From: Planctomycetota bacterium | GTDB lineage: Bacteria > Planctomycetota > Phycisphaerae > WQYP01 | Length of the DNA: 46,167 nt | Direction of reading: 5' to 3' | Assembly (NCBI GenBank): GCA_021805985.1 | Contig: JAJZDN010000027.1 | Coordinates: 1-46,167 of the forward strand | In this document: in pieces, positions 25,690-35,636 of the stretch | Layout of the letters: the number at the start of each line of letters is the position of its first letter | Numbering within the stretch: the first letter of the stretch is position 1 | The notes under the pieces: model-generated | What the model was told of the DNA's origin: nothing | The model's input: only the letters and a program-made list of their open reading frames with translations | Databases searched by the model: none | Position numbers and translations under genes: made by a program

Positions 25690-27005
25690 GATTTCGCCTG
25701 ATCCAGATGCAGCCGATGCAATTCAGCTGCGACAAAGTCTTCCAGATATTCGCGCATGCCGGTGTGCCAAATCCGCAGGAGCACATCGCGAGCGAAGGCG
25801 TAAGTCAGCAGCGCCCCGGCATCCGCAGCTGCAACGCCTCGCGACCGCAGATAAAACAATTGCTCATCATCCAGCGGACCAGTGGTTGAGCCGTGCGTAC
25901 ATTTCACATCATCGGCATAAATTTCAAGCTGCGGCTGTGAATTCATCACCGCATCATCGGACAGCAGAATGGTTTTGCTGGTCTGTTTAGAGTCGGTTTT
26001 CTGGGCATCCGGCCGCACTAGAATCTTGCCGCGAAATACCGCGCTGGCTCGGCCGCCCAGAAGATTTTTGTATAATTCATGGCTCGGGCAGTTTTCCCGC
26101 GCATGATCTAACATGGTGTGATTATCAATATGCTGATCCCCTGCAGCCAAGGTCAAACCGTTAAGTGTGGCCTGGGCAAACGGCTCGGCAAGATGCACGG
26201 TCATGTTGTTGCGTACCAGATGTCCGCCGGTATTAACAACCAACGATTGCACATCAGCGTGTTCATGCACATGAATGGCCTCATTGGCAATATGAAAAGC
26301 GGTATCACGTTCCCGCTGCAATTTAATGAGTTCAACTTTTGCGCCCTTGCCGACAACCATTTCCGTCACGGCATTGCAAAGTGTGGGCTGGGATGAAAAG
26401 CTCGCATAGCTTTGCACCAGTGTGATATGGTTATTGGAGCCAATAATCAGCAGATTGCGCGGCTGTACAACCACCGGTTGATCATGCGATGCGGTGATCC
26501 ACAGCAGATGAACCAGGCCCACTTCACCCTGATCCGGCGGCAAATAAATGAATGCACCATCTTCAAACCCTGCGAGATTCATGGCTGAAAAGCCATTGGA
26601 TTGCCCCGGCATTTCGCGGCCCAAAAACCGCTGCACCCGATCGCCAAGTTTTTCCATACCCTTTTGAATGGTCAGAACTTCAACTTTTCCGCCGAGGCTG
26701 GACAATTCGGAGGAGAATTTTCCGTCCACGAATACCATCTGCTGGGCACCGAGTTTTTTCAAACACAGCCCACCGAGTTGCTCCGGAGTCAAGGGGGTGC
26801 CGGTGCCGGGTGCGCTGAAATTAATTTTGGAAATTTGTGCGGTGTTGGTCAGCCGCCAGTCTTCATGAGTCACCGGCGGCAGGCCAATACGCTCAAACAC
26901 TTCAGCGGCTTCCGCCCGCCGTTGCTGCAGCCAAGGCAACCCATAACTTGGCCCCATGGCAGAAAATATTCCGGTGTTATCCGGGCTGATGGTTGTTGAG
27001 GTCAT
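25686..27005 (-). CDS. sufD: SufD, Fe-S assembly scaffold subunit
   Basis: A 439-residue SufD with the C-terminal beta-helix pattern (HAREN, GGRASAVFRGKILVRPDAQ, KTDSKQTSKTILLSDDAVMN) and KCTHGSTTGPLDDEQLFYLRSRG, which carries the conserved His involved in the SufB-SufD interface. It pairs with SufB and the SufC ATPase. It follows sufC and overlaps sufS. Confidence 0.95.
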   Translation of the reverse strand: MTSTTISPDNTGIFSAMGPSYGLPWLQQRRAEAAEVFERIGLPPVTHEDWRLTNTAQISKINFSAPGTGTPLTPEQLGGLCLKKLGAQQMVFVDGKFSSELSSLGGKVEVLTIQKGMEKLGDRVQRFLGREMPGQSNGFSAMNLAGFEDGAFIYLPPDQGEVGLVHLLWITASHDQPVVVQPRNLLIIGSNNHITLVQSYASFSSQPTLCNAVTEMVVGKGAKVELIKLQRERDTAFHIANEAIHVHEHADVQSLVVNTGGHLVRNNMTVHLAEPFAQATLNGLTLAAGDQHIDNHTMLDHARENCPSHELYKNLLGGRASAVFRGKILVRPDAQKTDSKQTSKTILLSDDAVMNSQPQLEIYADDVKCTHGSTTGPLDDEQLFYLRSRGVAAADAGALLTYAFARDVLLRIWHTGMREYLEDFVAAELHRLHLDQAKS

Positions 27006-27036
27006 AATTACTCCGGGGAATTTTACTGCGTCTTAC

Positions 27037-27792
27037 TCAAGCGGCGGCGGTTTCCAGCCAGGCGTAACCGCGCTTTTCCAATTCCAGCGCCAATTCCTTG
27101 CCGCCGGATTTAACAATTCTGCCATCGCACAAAACGTGCACAAAATCCGGCACAATATAGTCCAGCAACCGCTGATAATGCGTGACCACCAGAATAGCCC
27201 GCTCCGGGCTACGCAGGGCATTAACCCCGTTGGCTACAATTTTCAAGGCGTCAATGTCCAGGCCGGAATCGGTTTCATCCAAAATGGCGAATTTTGGATT
27301 CAATACCGCCATCTGAAAAATCTCGTTGCGCTTCTTCTCGCCGCCGGACACTCATTCATTCACGGATCGGTTCAAAAATGTCTTATCCATTTCCAGCAAG
27401 GCCATTTTCTCTTTGACCATTTTCAAGAAATCCATGGCATCCAGTTCTTCCTGACCATGATGCTTGCGAATGGCGTTCACCGCCGCCATGAGAAAATAGC
27501 TGGTGGTCACGCCCGGAATTTCCACGGGGTACTGAAATGCCATAAACAAGCCTTCACAAGCCCGTTCTTCCGGGGATAAGTCCAGCAAATCTTTGCCGTC
27601 AAACAGCACGCTGCCGCCGGTAACCGTATACGTCTCCCGGCCCGCCAGCACGGATGAAAGCGTGCTTTTTCCTGAACCGTTGGGTCCCATGATGGCGTGA
27701 ACTTCACCGGGGTTAATCGTCAGATCAATGCCCTTCAGGATCGGCTTGCCGCCCACGGCAGCCTGCAAATTATTTATTTCAACGAATGCCAT
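27037..27792 (-). pseudogene. sufC: SufC ATPase gene split by an in-frame TGA
   Basis: The frame encodes a full-length SufC: Walker [10 protein letters not shown] (36-44), the Q-loop [10 protein letters not shown], then after NE a TGA (27354-27352), and then directly GTG and SGGEKKRNE, Walker [13 protein letters not shown] and the H-loop VVTHYQRLL. In other SufC proteins this site reads NEGFSGGE, so the stop replaces the Gly and Val replaces Phe. Both halves are otherwise intact, and the neighbours are intact. It could be a real nonsense mutation, a sequencing or assembly error, a GTG restart giving two polypeptides, or readthrough. SufC is needed for SufBCD function, so a plain knock-out would be surprising. 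Confidence 0.85.
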
Positions 27793-27871
27793 ATTTTATG
27801 TTCCCTTTGCAAATTCCGTTCAAGATTGTTCTTGTGTTCCCGCAAGCGAAAGCGGGATTTATTTTCCCGCG

Positions 27872-29314
27872 CTATCCGACACTGCCTTCAAGGCTGACGC
27901 CCAGCAATTTTTGGGCTTCGACGGCAAATTCCATCGGCAGTTCCCGGAACACTTCCTTGCAGAAGCCGTTGATAATCATATTGACCGCATCTTCGAGTGA
28001 AATACCGCGCTGTTTGCAGTAAAAAAGCTGATCCTCACCGATTTTGGAGGTGGAGGCTTCATGTTCAGCCTTGGAGCTGGTGTTGCGAACTTCGATATAC
28101 GGGAAGGTATGGGCACCGCATTTATCCCCCAGCAGCAGCGAATCGCATTGCGTGTAATTGCGGGCGTTGGTGGCATTTTTCAAAACCTTAATCAGACCGC
28201 GGTAGGTGTTCTGTCCCTTCCCCGCCGAGATGCCTTTGGACACCACGGTGCTGCGTGTATTTTTGCCAATATGGATCATTTTCGTGCCGGTATCCGCCTG
28301 CTGCATGTGATTGGTCAGCGCGACGGAATAAAACTCGCCGATGGAATTATCGCCCTGCAGAATCACGCTGGGGTATTTCCAGGTGATTGCAGAACCGGTT
28401 TCCACCTGCGTCCAGGAAATGCGGGCGCTTTCCATACATTTGCCGCGTTTGGTGACAAAATTATAGATGCCGCCTTTACCCTGTTTGTCGCCCGGGTACC
28501 AGTTCTGCACCGTGGAATATTTAATTTGTGCACCCTTGAGTGCTACAAGTTCCACCACGGCCGCGTGCAACTGATTTTCATCCCGCATCGGGGCGGTGCA
28601 ACCTTCGAGATAACTGACATACGCCCCTTCATCGGCGATAATTAATGTGCGCTCAAACTGCCCGGTATTTTTGGCATTGATCCGGAAATAGGTGGACAAT
28701 TCCATCGGGCAGCGCACGCCTTTGGGTACATAACAAAATGACCCGTCACTGAATACCGCGGAATTCAGCGTGGCGTAAAAGTTGTCTGAATACGGCACCA
28801 CCGAACCTAGATATTTGCTGATCAGTTCCGGATGTTCCTGCACCGCTTCGGAAAATGAGCAGAAAATCACGCCCATTTCTGCCAGCTTGGCTTTAAAGGT
28901 TGTCGCGACAGATACCGAATCAAAAACGGCGTCCACCGCTACACCGGCAAATATTTTCTGCTCTTCCAGCGGCACGCCCAGCTTTTCGTAGGTGCGCAGC
29001 AGTTCCGGATCAACTTCATCCAGGCTTTTAAGCTGTTTCTTGGCCTTCGGGGCAGAGTAATAAATCACATCCTGAAAATCAATTTCCGGATATTTTACGT
29101 TCGGCCACTTCGGTTCGGTCATGGTCAGCCAATGGCGGTAGGCCTTAAGCCGCCACTGCGTCATAAAGTCCGGCTCATTTTTTCGCTTGGAAATAGCACG
29201 GACAATATCTTCATTCAGGCCTTTGGGTAGGGCGTCGGCCTCAATGTCGGTGACGAAACCCCATTTATATTCCTGATTGGCCAGCGTTTCTATTGTGCCT
29301 TCATCTGTCGGCAT
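27872..29314 (-). CDS. sufB: SufB, Fe-S cluster scaffold subunit
   Basis: A 480-residue SufB with the typical N-terminus ([21 protein letters not shown]), the core [45 protein letters not shown], and the C-terminal [20 protein letters not shown] and [17 protein letters not shown]. SufB is the site of nascent cluster assembly with SufC and SufD. It is the first gene of the operon, with AGGGG 8 nt before its ATG and a clear promoter upstream. Confidence 0.97.
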   Translation of the reverse strand: MPTDEGTIETLANQEYKWGFVTDIEADALPKGLNEDIVRAISKRKNEPDFMTQWRLKAYRHWLTMTEPKWPNVKYPEIDFQDVIYYSAPKAKKQLKSLDEVDPELLRTYEKLGVPLEEQKIFAGVAVDAVFDSVSVATTFKAKLAEMGVIFCSFSEAVQEHPELISKYLGSVVPYSDNFYATLNSAVFSDGSFCYVPKGVRCPMELSTYFRINAKNTGQFERTLIIADEGAYVSYLEGCTAPMRDENQLHAAVVELVALKGAQIKYSTVQNWYPGDKQGKGGIYNFVTKRGKCMESARISWTQVETGSAITWKYPSVILQGDNSIGEFYSVALTNHMQQADTGTKMIHIGKNTRSTVVSKGISAGKGQNTYRGLIKVLKNATNARNYTQCDSLLLGDKCGAHTFPYIEVRNTSSKAEHEASTSKIGEDQLFYCKQRGISLEDAVNMIINGFCKEVFRELPMEFAVEAQKLLGVSLEGSVG

Positions 29315-29384
29315 GGAAAAAACCCCTAAAAACAGGCAAATCCACCCGGATCACCTGAAAAAGTCCAGCAACATTCTCTGAATT

Positions 29385-29432
29385 ATGTTAGGGATTCCGC
29401 AGCGTCATGTCAATTGAGACTTAGTCTCAATT
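29385..29432 (-). promoter_or_regulatory. suf operon promoter with overlapping palindromic operator
   Basis: Minus-strand TTGACA (29413-29408), 17-nt spacer, TAACAT (29390-29385). A perfect palindrome of two 10-nt arms (AATTGAGACT and AGTCTCAATT) around a single T at 29412-29432 runs into the -35 box. The 7-1-7 core TGAGACT-T-AGTCTCA has Fur-like geometry, and Rrf2/IscR-type regulators also use such sites; which protein binds is unknown. The leader would be about 64 nt. It lies 20 nt after the GH35 gene stop and has no following U-tract, so it is unlikely to be a terminator. Confidence 0.7.
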
Positions 29433-29451
29433 ATTTCCGGACAGTTTGGCT

Positions 29452-32448
29452 TCATTTAAGGGTGAGTGTCGCATACCAGCGGCTCGCGACCTTTTCCACT
29501 ACCAGTCGCGTGGCCGCTGGCGAATGGCCTTCCTGATCAGAAACAATCAATTGGTTGGTCCCTCGCTTGAGATAGCAGCTTGGTATATACAACCCCATGG
29601 TCATGACGGTATCCGGGTAATGCCCCAGATTATGGCCATTCAGCCACATATAGCCGCCCGTTAGATCACCCCAGGCCATGCGCATAATAACATGCAGCTT
29701 ATCCTGCGGATTTACCTTGGGATTCCAGGTAAAAGTGGTGCGATAAAAGCATGGCACATTCGGAGCTTGGGTAAAGTTCTCCCATCCGGACTTGTTAAAT
29801 GGCGAACCCATGCCCCCACGCATCCGCCAAGGCCCAATGACTCCCCCGCCGCGTACCGCCGGTGCCAGGCGGGACAGGCTAAGGGATACCTGCCCCAGAC
29901 TGTGCTTGGCATTGGCGGGTATCAAAATGCTTAGAATATTAGACTGCTTGCCATACCAGAATGTCAGCATCGCCCGTGCTGGATCCGTCCCGACCAGGTG
30001 CGGATCTACCCGTCCGGCATCAAAACAGATAAATGCCTGGGCCATTGGATGTTGCCAGGAAAGCACAAGATGGTCAGCATTAAGCTGCGAAATTTTGGCA
30101 CGAAGCCATATAAAGCCAGGCTTCTTAAATTTCGGAATCACGTTGTGGTTTAGCTTGCTGAACTTCCCACCCACCTGATCAGATAATACGTGTACCATCG
30201 CTGCCGATTTGGACAATGGGAGAAAGCAGTATTTCCAGTTTTTCACCAGCAGCTTTTTGGTTACCACCTTCATAAGTATCGCCTTGCCGGAAATTCCTAT
30301 GGCCCCCACTTTGTTGTATGGACCAATATACGTCCATAGCTTGGGCCGCCCAGTGGAGCTGGCGAGAATCGCCACGTCGTTGACTCCCGCCTTGAGCCGC
30401 ACGTTTACCGCCCGGTTGCTGCCCGTCTGGGCCAACTTCCCGTTGACAAATACATCAGCCGTGTCGGCAAACCGGGAAAATAAAATGCGATAGGCCCCAG
30501 TCTTTTTTACCGTTATTTTACTGCGATACCACTGATGCAGCCCGGGATAATCTCCAACACCCATCTGCACCGGATTGGGTGCGGAAATCCAGGATTTATC
30601 ATCATAGTTCGGTTTGACAGGCCCATCCGCCAATCGCACCTGCCATGGCGCAAATGCGGGAACGGCCAAATTAGCCGCTTTCCGCGGGCCAGCCACTGCA
30701 CTTACAGAAACCGGCTTCGGTGAATTACCAAAATAAATGTTCGCCTGCCGCACGTTATCCGTCACCGGCATTTGCGTTTGCAGGACAATGCCATGCTTGT
30801 CGTTTTCCGTCCGGCCCACGTAATCCGGCCCGCAGACCAACGCCGGACGGCCACCAATATTCAAAAACCAGGTGTGATACATCGCCGCGCGGCTTTCCAC
30901 AAACACGCGCAGGGTGTGATGGGTGGTTTGTATGCTGTAAATATCCGGGCCTGCTGGCGGTACCTTCACCTGAAGTTGCAAGCCACCGCCCGCAGATTCC
31001 TTCTTGAATGATTTTGCCTGCGACAGAATTTTCCCATGCACGCCCAATCGCAAAAGTATCTGCGCGCCCGGCGGCCCATACATCACCAGCGTCGTGCTGG
31101 CCCCCTGCTTAAAAATGCCGAAGATTCGCCCGCAACTATTTTGTAATTTGAAGGTTTTGTTAATTGCAAATTTCTTTACCACTGCAAACAGATGGAACCC
31201 GGCAATCGTCTGTGAGCAGCCGTCGGGAATTTTCACGGTAGCCGGATTAAATGACAGATTCTGATAAAAAAACATGTCCCCGTTGGGACTTTGCCGTTCA
31301 AACACACGCACACCGGGCGGCGCTTTGAATTTCAGATGGCGCACGTTACTGCTGGTTTCCAGGATGCGTTGAAAGCTGCGTCCAAAATAATTGGCGGTTT
31401 TGTAGATGTAATACAGGGGTCGCAAATCTCCCGCCTGACCAATGGGTGCCGCAAAGTCATAACTCGGCCCGACCGTATCATCTACATAATAGGATGGCGT
31501 GGTGCCGCCGACGGCCAGATAGGCATCGTAGCCGTTGCCGCCATACGCAATAACATGCCACATTGATTGCCGACTGATCTGGCTTAGCGCCCGCGGATGG
31601 GTCCGGTATAAGGTGAACCACCCCGTCCACATTTCCGTTGTAAACCAGGGGCCGGGACGATGTTTTGTACTCCATGGGCCGGGGCCTGCAGGACTATTTC
31701 CATGGTGCATACCGCTGAAATACATGGGTACATCGATACCCATGGCCCGTGCTTTATTGTAGAGAAATTTGTAATATGCATTGGGCAGCACATTGCCCCA
31801 TCCCTGCGAATCTTCATTTTCCAATTGTGCCATAATCACCGGGCCGCCGCGGTTGATTTGGTTGGCCGCAATGATGGGTAAAAGTTTGTTGTAGTAACTG
31901 TTGACCGCACTGATAAAGGGCTTGTCATCCTCCCGCACCGCCATACCGGGAATAAACCGCAGCCACACCGGCCAGCCGCCCTGACTCCATTCCCCGTTGC
32001 AGTATGGACCGATACGGAGAATGGCATAGAAACCCATTTTGTGAACCAGTTTTAAAAATGCCGCCAGATTATGACGCCCCTTAAAGTCGAATTGCCCCTT
32101 GCGCGGTTCCTGGTAGCTCCAGAAAATATAAGTCTGAACGCAATTAAAGCCGGCCCGCTTCATTTTCAGCAGCCGACTGGCCCACAACGCCCGCGGCACC
32201 CGCTGATAATGCAAACTTCCCGAGGCAATAAATACCCGTTTGCCCCGGATAATAAAGCCTTTCGCGTCAAAATTAATATACGGCTTGGCCGCCGCCGTCG
32301 GGCGAAACATCGCAACATCTTCCGGGCCAAAGGCCGCCACCGGCACCGCACGCCAGGCAAGCATCATGACGACCCCAATGGCGGCCAATCGCAAGACAGA
32401 AATATAAGATTTACCATGATTAAGTAATTTAGATCGCACTGGCAGCAA
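29452..32448 (-). CDS. Secreted glycoside hydrolase family 35 beta-galactosidase-like
   Basis: A 998-residue protein with an N-terminal signal (hydrophobic stretch about 18-38, VPVAAF before the mature part). The catalytic TIM barrel starts at SGSLHYQRVPRALWASRLLK and has the acid/base Glu212 in QLENEDS and the nucleophile Glu272 in TEMWTGWF; family members usually read ENEYG, so the Asp-Ser at 213-214 is unusual. Several beta-sandwich domains follow, including a galactose-binding-like one (SWISAPNPVQMGVGDYPGL). It probably removes galactosyl residues from polysaccharides in the envelope or outside. It is a lone gene between suf and the peptidases. Confidence 0.9.
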   Translation of the reverse strand: MLPVRSKLLNHGKSYISVLRLAAIGVVMMLAWRAVPVAAFGPEDVAMFRPTAAAKPYINFDAKGFIIRGKRVFIASGSLHYQRVPRALWASRLLKMKRAGFNCVQTYIFWSYQEPRKGQFDFKGRHNLAAFLKLVHKMGFYAILRIGPYCNGEWSQGGWPVWLRFIPGMAVREDDKPFISAVNSYYNKLLPIIAANQINRGGPVIMAQLENEDSQGWGNVLPNAYYKFLYNKARAMGIDVPMYFSGMHHGNSPAGPGPWSTKHRPGPWFTTEMWTGWFTLYRTHPRALSQISRQSMWHVIAYGGNGYDAYLAVGGTTPSYYVDDTVGPSYDFAAPIGQAGDLRPLYYIYKTANYFGRSFQRILETSSNVRHLKFKAPPGVRVFERQSPNGDMFFYQNLSFNPATVKIPDGCSQTIAGFHLFAVVKKFAINKTFKLQNSCGRIFGIFKQGASTTLVMYGPPGAQILLRLGVHGKILSQAKSFKKESAGGGLQLQVKVPPAGPDIYSIQTTHHTLRVFVESRAAMYHTWFLNIGGRPALVCGPDYVGRTENDKHGIVLQTQMPVTDNVRQANIYFGNSPKPVSVSAVAGPRKAANLAVPAFAPWQVRLADGPVKPNYDDKSWISAPNPVQMGVGDYPGLHQWYRSKITVKKTGAYRILFSRFADTADVFVNGKLAQTGSNRAVNVRLKAGVNDVAILASSTGRPKLWTYIGPYNKVGAIGISGKAILMKVVTKKLLVKNWKYCFLPLSKSAAMVHVLSDQVGGKFSKLNHNVIPKFKKPGFIWLRAKISQLNADHLVLSWQHPMAQAFICFDAGRVDPHLVGTDPARAMLTFWYGKQSNILSILIPANAKHSLGQVSLSLSRLAPAVRGGGVIGPWRMRGGMGSPFNKSGWENFTQAPNVPCFYRTTFTWNPKVNPQDKLHVIMRMAWGDLTGGYMWLNGHNLGHYPDTVMTMGLYIPSCYLKRGTNQLIVSDQEGHSPAATRLVVEKVASRWYATLTLK

Positions 32449-32761
32449 TGTAACACTCCGAAACAGCCACGCTATGAATTTTCCCGCCGCTCTGCCTGCA
32501 CGCTGCCCAGCGGCCTATATTTCCTCACCCAAATCAGCCCCTTGCGCGCGGTCCCACCGCCCCGCCTGACCGATGCAATATTGTAGTGGTACAACGCATA
32601 AAAACCGAACATGTTGCGACTTATTTTTCAAGCATTAGCAATTTCCCCGCCGCAGTTTCGGTATGCGAAGGTGTGCCAAAGGGTGCAGGCAGTAATAGCC
32701 CTCAAGCAACCATGCCGGGCGATGTCATCATGCCGCCGAAGGATTCTAACCCGTGCCTCAG

Positions 32762-32781
32762 CTCAATGCGGCAGCGTTGAG
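32762..32781. repeat. CTCAATGC-GGCA-GCGTTGAG hairpin, copy 1
   Basis: An 8-bp stem (one G-T pair) with a GGCA loop, repeated exactly 208 nt downstream at 32970-32989. Confidence 0.55.
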
Positions 32782-32969
32782 CGGACCGCGAAACAAGGTT
32801 TGCTGACGCAACACCTTCCGCCTCGTAGCGATTGGTGCAGCGTGCGCCGAATGGTGGGCGCGTACTTTTTCCGTGACTGCGTTCCGCACCCAACCGCGAC
32901 GCTTCCGCGTCGGGCTAACGGTTGTTTTCTCTGGGGGCGTTGCGGGTAGGATCGCGGCGATTCCCTTAG

Positions 32970-32989
32970 CTCAATGCGGCAGCGTTGAG
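32970..32989. repeat. CTCAATGC-GGCA-GCGTTGAG hairpin, copy 2
   Basis: Same 20 bases as 32762-32781 and preceded by TTAGCT or CAGCT in both copies. Direct orientation. Confidence 0.55.
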
Positions 32990-33067
32990 TTGGATGCGGA
33001 ACAGCGGGTGCGATGTATCCGCCGGTCCGTTCGGCAAAGGTGGCCGGGCGCCAGACCACTAGCGCGG

Positions 33068-34294
33068 TTACGATGCGGCCGGCCCCAGGGTTGTGGTGGT
33101 GATCGGGTTAAATGGATACTCCTGAATGACCTTTTTTATGGCCGCGGCATCGACGCTTTCCAACAGTTGCAGGTCTTCTTCCAGAGTTTTGTATTCCTTA
33201 TTGTAAATCCAGCGCGAGCAAATATTGCGCATGCGGCCCAGCGGCAATTCCCCCTGCAATACCGCGGCGGTAGCTATTTTGTTTTTGCTGCGGGAAATTT
33301 CCTGATCCGTCAGGCCGTGGAGAATAATTTTTTCCAGTTCGCTGCGCAAGATATCGGCAACCTGCCCGGAGCGCGCCGGATCGCACGAGGCATACGCAAA
33401 AAAGCTTCCAACCTGATCGTGCGGGTAAAATGAAAAGTCCGCTTCATCCGCTAAGCCAGGCTCCACAAGCGCCCAATACAAGCGCGACCCGTCATGATCT
33501 CCCACGGCATCGGCCAGTACTTGCGCTGCGTACCGGCCGTCATGCTGCGCCGAGGGGCCGGGGCACATTAAAGCAACGTAATGTCGTTTAAGCTTAGGAT
33601 CGACAATATGCCGCTCGCCACCAGTTATCTCTGCTGCGGGATATTGTCTCTGCACATCCAGATGCTTCCACTGTCCGCATTTTTCTTCCGACAGCCGCAG
33701 TAATTCATCAAAGTCCATATTCCCGGCCACGGCCAGCACCATATTGCCCGGTCCGTAGCGGGCGTCAAAATAGGTTTTCATCTGATCACGAGTTAACGCC
33801 GTGATAGATTCCTTCGTGCCCAGGATAGAATACGCCATCGGATGGCGGCAGAAATGGTCTTTCATGATCGCTTCATACAAGACATGGCCGGGGCGATCCA
33901 GATAGAGGGCGATTTCCTCAAGGATAACTTTCTTTTCCATGTCAAAATCAGCGCCATGCAAAGCCGGGCGCATCATGTCCGCCAGCAGATCAAGGGCGGC
34001 GGGCAGGAACTCCGGGAGAATATGGGCCCAGTAACACGTTACCTCATTGCTGGTAAACGCATTGTTACGCGCCCCCATGGCGTCAAATTCCCGATTTACG
34101 TCCGCACTGGAGCGGCGGGCAGTTCCTTTGAACATCATGTGTTCAAGAAAATGCGACACGCCGGAAACGTCACCGGATTCATCCCGGGAACCGGTTTTCA
34201 CCATAAATCCAATGGCGACGCTTTGGGCATCGGGATTTATTTCCGCCACGATATCCATGCCGTTTTTTAACTGTGTATGCTTAAATGTAACCAT
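33068..34294 (-). CDS. M16 zinc peptidase, catalytic subunit
   Basis: A 408-residue M16B peptidase with the zinc motif HFLEH (48-52, in SGVSHFLEHMMFKGT) and the third ligand Glu in KKVILEEIALYLDRP. It is related to mitochondrial processing peptidase beta and bacterial PqqF-like proteases. It lies 70 nt after a paralogue without the HxxEH motif, and M16B pairs of this kind usually work as heterodimers. The last residues are KVIQEYPFNPITTTTLGPA, a common M16 end. Confidence 0.93.
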   Translation of the reverse strand: MVTFKHTQLKNGMDIVAEINPDAQSVAIGFMVKTGSRDESGDVSGVSHFLEHMMFKGTARRSSADVNREFDAMGARNNAFTSNEVTCYWAHILPEFLPAALDLLADMMRPALHGADFDMEKKVILEEIALYLDRPGHVLYEAIMKDHFCRHPMAYSILGTKESITALTRDQMKTYFDARYGPGNMVLAVAGNMDFDELLRLSEEKCGQWKHLDVQRQYPAAEITGGERHIVDPKLKRHYVALMCPGPSAQHDGRYAAQVLADAVGDHDGSRLYWALVEPGLADEADFSFYPHDQVGSFFAYASCDPARSGQVADILRSELEKIILHGLTDQEISRSKNKIATAAVLQGELPLGRMRNICSRWIYNKEYKTLEEDLQLLESVDAAAIKKVIQEYPFNPITTTTLGPAAS

Positions 34295-34364
34295 GAAAAA
34301 ACTCTCCGGGTATTATCCTGCCGCCGGGCAACGCGTTACAGGCATCTGACGCGCTGCCCCGTTG

Positions 34365-35636
34365 TTAACCAATCATATCCACGGGAACCGCCAGGGGGGC
34401 CGGCCCGATTGTCACTACCGTCATTTTGCCTGCCCGATGCACATCAAGGAACGTATTAAGCCGTTTAAGATCAACACTTTCTATGCGACCACGCAGTTCA
34501 TCCAACGTGCGCGGACGGCCATAATGATAAAAATCATGGGCGATGGCACCGGCTCTGGCGGCCGAGCTTTCACCATTCATAATCACCCGGGCTTTCATGC
34601 CCACCTGCGCCCGGTCAAGCTCATCGCGCTGGGCACCGGCGCTGAAACGCTGCAATTCATGCAGAAATGAATCCAGTGTTTTTTGTGCCCGCTCCGGCAC
34701 GGTACCGGCGTACCCAAGAACCGCACCCAGATGTTTGAGACTCATATACCCAGCACTGACGGAATAGCACAGGCCCTGCTTTTCCCGAATTTCCGAAAAC
34801 AGCCTCGCACCCATACCCCCGCTTAAAATATTCATCGCCAATTGCAGCACAATGCTGTCCGGATCAGACTCCGGAATCGCATCAAAGGCCAGCCCGATTT
34901 GCACCTGATTACTGGATTGCTGCTCATGCCATACCCCGCCCGCCGCGGCTTGCGCGGGCATCTGCACAGGTTCTTTCGACTGCCACGATCCGAAATGCTT
35001 CTCTACCATATCGCGCACAGCCGAAAATTCTACCGCCCCCGCCACCGCCAGAATGGAGCCACGCGCCGTTGAGCGGCTTGTGAAATCCTGTCGCAATCCT
35101 GCGGGCGTTAGCGCCGTGAGATGCTCTTTTTTTCCTACCACCGGCCGGCCATACGGTTGGGGAAAATGACGCGATTTAATCAGCAAATTCAGCTTTTGCG
35201 CCGGTTCATCTTCAATGGCATCTAATTGCTGCATGGCCAAATCACGCGCCGGACCAAAACCCGCGTCCGGCAGCATGGGCCGCAATAATATATCCCCGTA
35301 CACCGGCAATACCTGCGGCAATTTATCCGCCAGCATGGACGCGCTAAAACGCATAAACACCGTCTCGGCACTCGCGGATCTCTGCACACCCAGTGAATCA
35401 AGGTAATCCGTCAGTGCACGATTATCTCGTTCGCCGGCCCCGCGGGTTATCCAGTCCGCCAGAACATTGGCGCTACCCAAACCATTGGCCGGATCTGATG
35501 CGGCCCCCATGGGCGTCAGAATGGTCAATGCGGCGGACCGCACGTCAGGCATGGATTCCACCAGCAATGTTAAGCCATTGGATAAGGTTGTTACATCCTG
35601 CCGGGCTTTTAGGCCCGCGGTTTTCACGATTGACAC
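34365..35636 (-). CDS. M16 peptidase-like subunit, non-catalytic
   Basis: About 423 residues from the GTG at 35636, chosen because AGGAG lies 6 nt upstream; the frame is open further to 35675. The protein has the M16 fold (TLSNGLTLLVESMPDVRSAAL at the start; GGMGARLFSEIREKQGLCYSV in the C-terminal half, the substrate-binding R/Y motif), but the zinc motif HxxEH is replaced by SANVLADWIT. It thus resembles the alpha-type subunit that partners the active peptidase downstream. Confidence 0.9.
   Translation of the reverse strand: MSIVKTAGLKARQDVTTLSNGLTLLVESMPDVRSAALTILTPMGAASDPANGLGSANVLADWITRGAGERDNRALTDYLDSLGVQRSASAETVFMRFSASMLADKLPQVLPVYGDILLRPMLPDAGFGPARDLAMQQLDAIEDEPAQKLNLLIKSRHFPQPYGRPVVGKKEHLTALTPAGLRQDFTSRSTARGSILAVAGAVEFSAVRDMVEKHFGSWQSKEPVQMPAQAAAGGVWHEQQSSNQVQIGLAFDAIPESDPDSIVLQLAMNILSGGMGARLFSEIREKQGLCYSVSAGYMSLKHLGAVLGYAGTVPERAQKTLDSFLHELQRFSAGAQRDELDRAQVGMKARVIMNGESSAARAGAIAHDFYHYGRPRTLDELRGRIESVDLKRLNTFLDVHRAGKMTVVTIGPAPLAVPVDMIG

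Larger units (their letters stand above)
32449..33067. other. Intergenic region rich in hairpins, upstream of the GH35 gene
   Basis: I see no gene in these 618 nt. The region holds two copies of a CTCAATGC...GCGTTGAG hairpin and a further GC hairpin (CGACGC-TTCC-GCGTCG near 32898), so it looks like a cluster of repeat remnants. No clear promoter for the GH35 gene was found. Confidence 0.55.

Noticed and set aside
27037-27792. TGA recoded as Gly or selenocysteine in sufC
   Set aside because: Other genes in the same operon and elsewhere (sufS, sufD, moxR) end with TGA in clear ATGA/TGATG overlaps, and no SECIS-like structure was recognised; a Gly code would extend those proteins.
29412-29432. 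Palindrome as a terminator of the GH35 gene
   Set aside because: The one-base centre and the lack of a following U-tract argue against it, and it overlaps a clear promoter.
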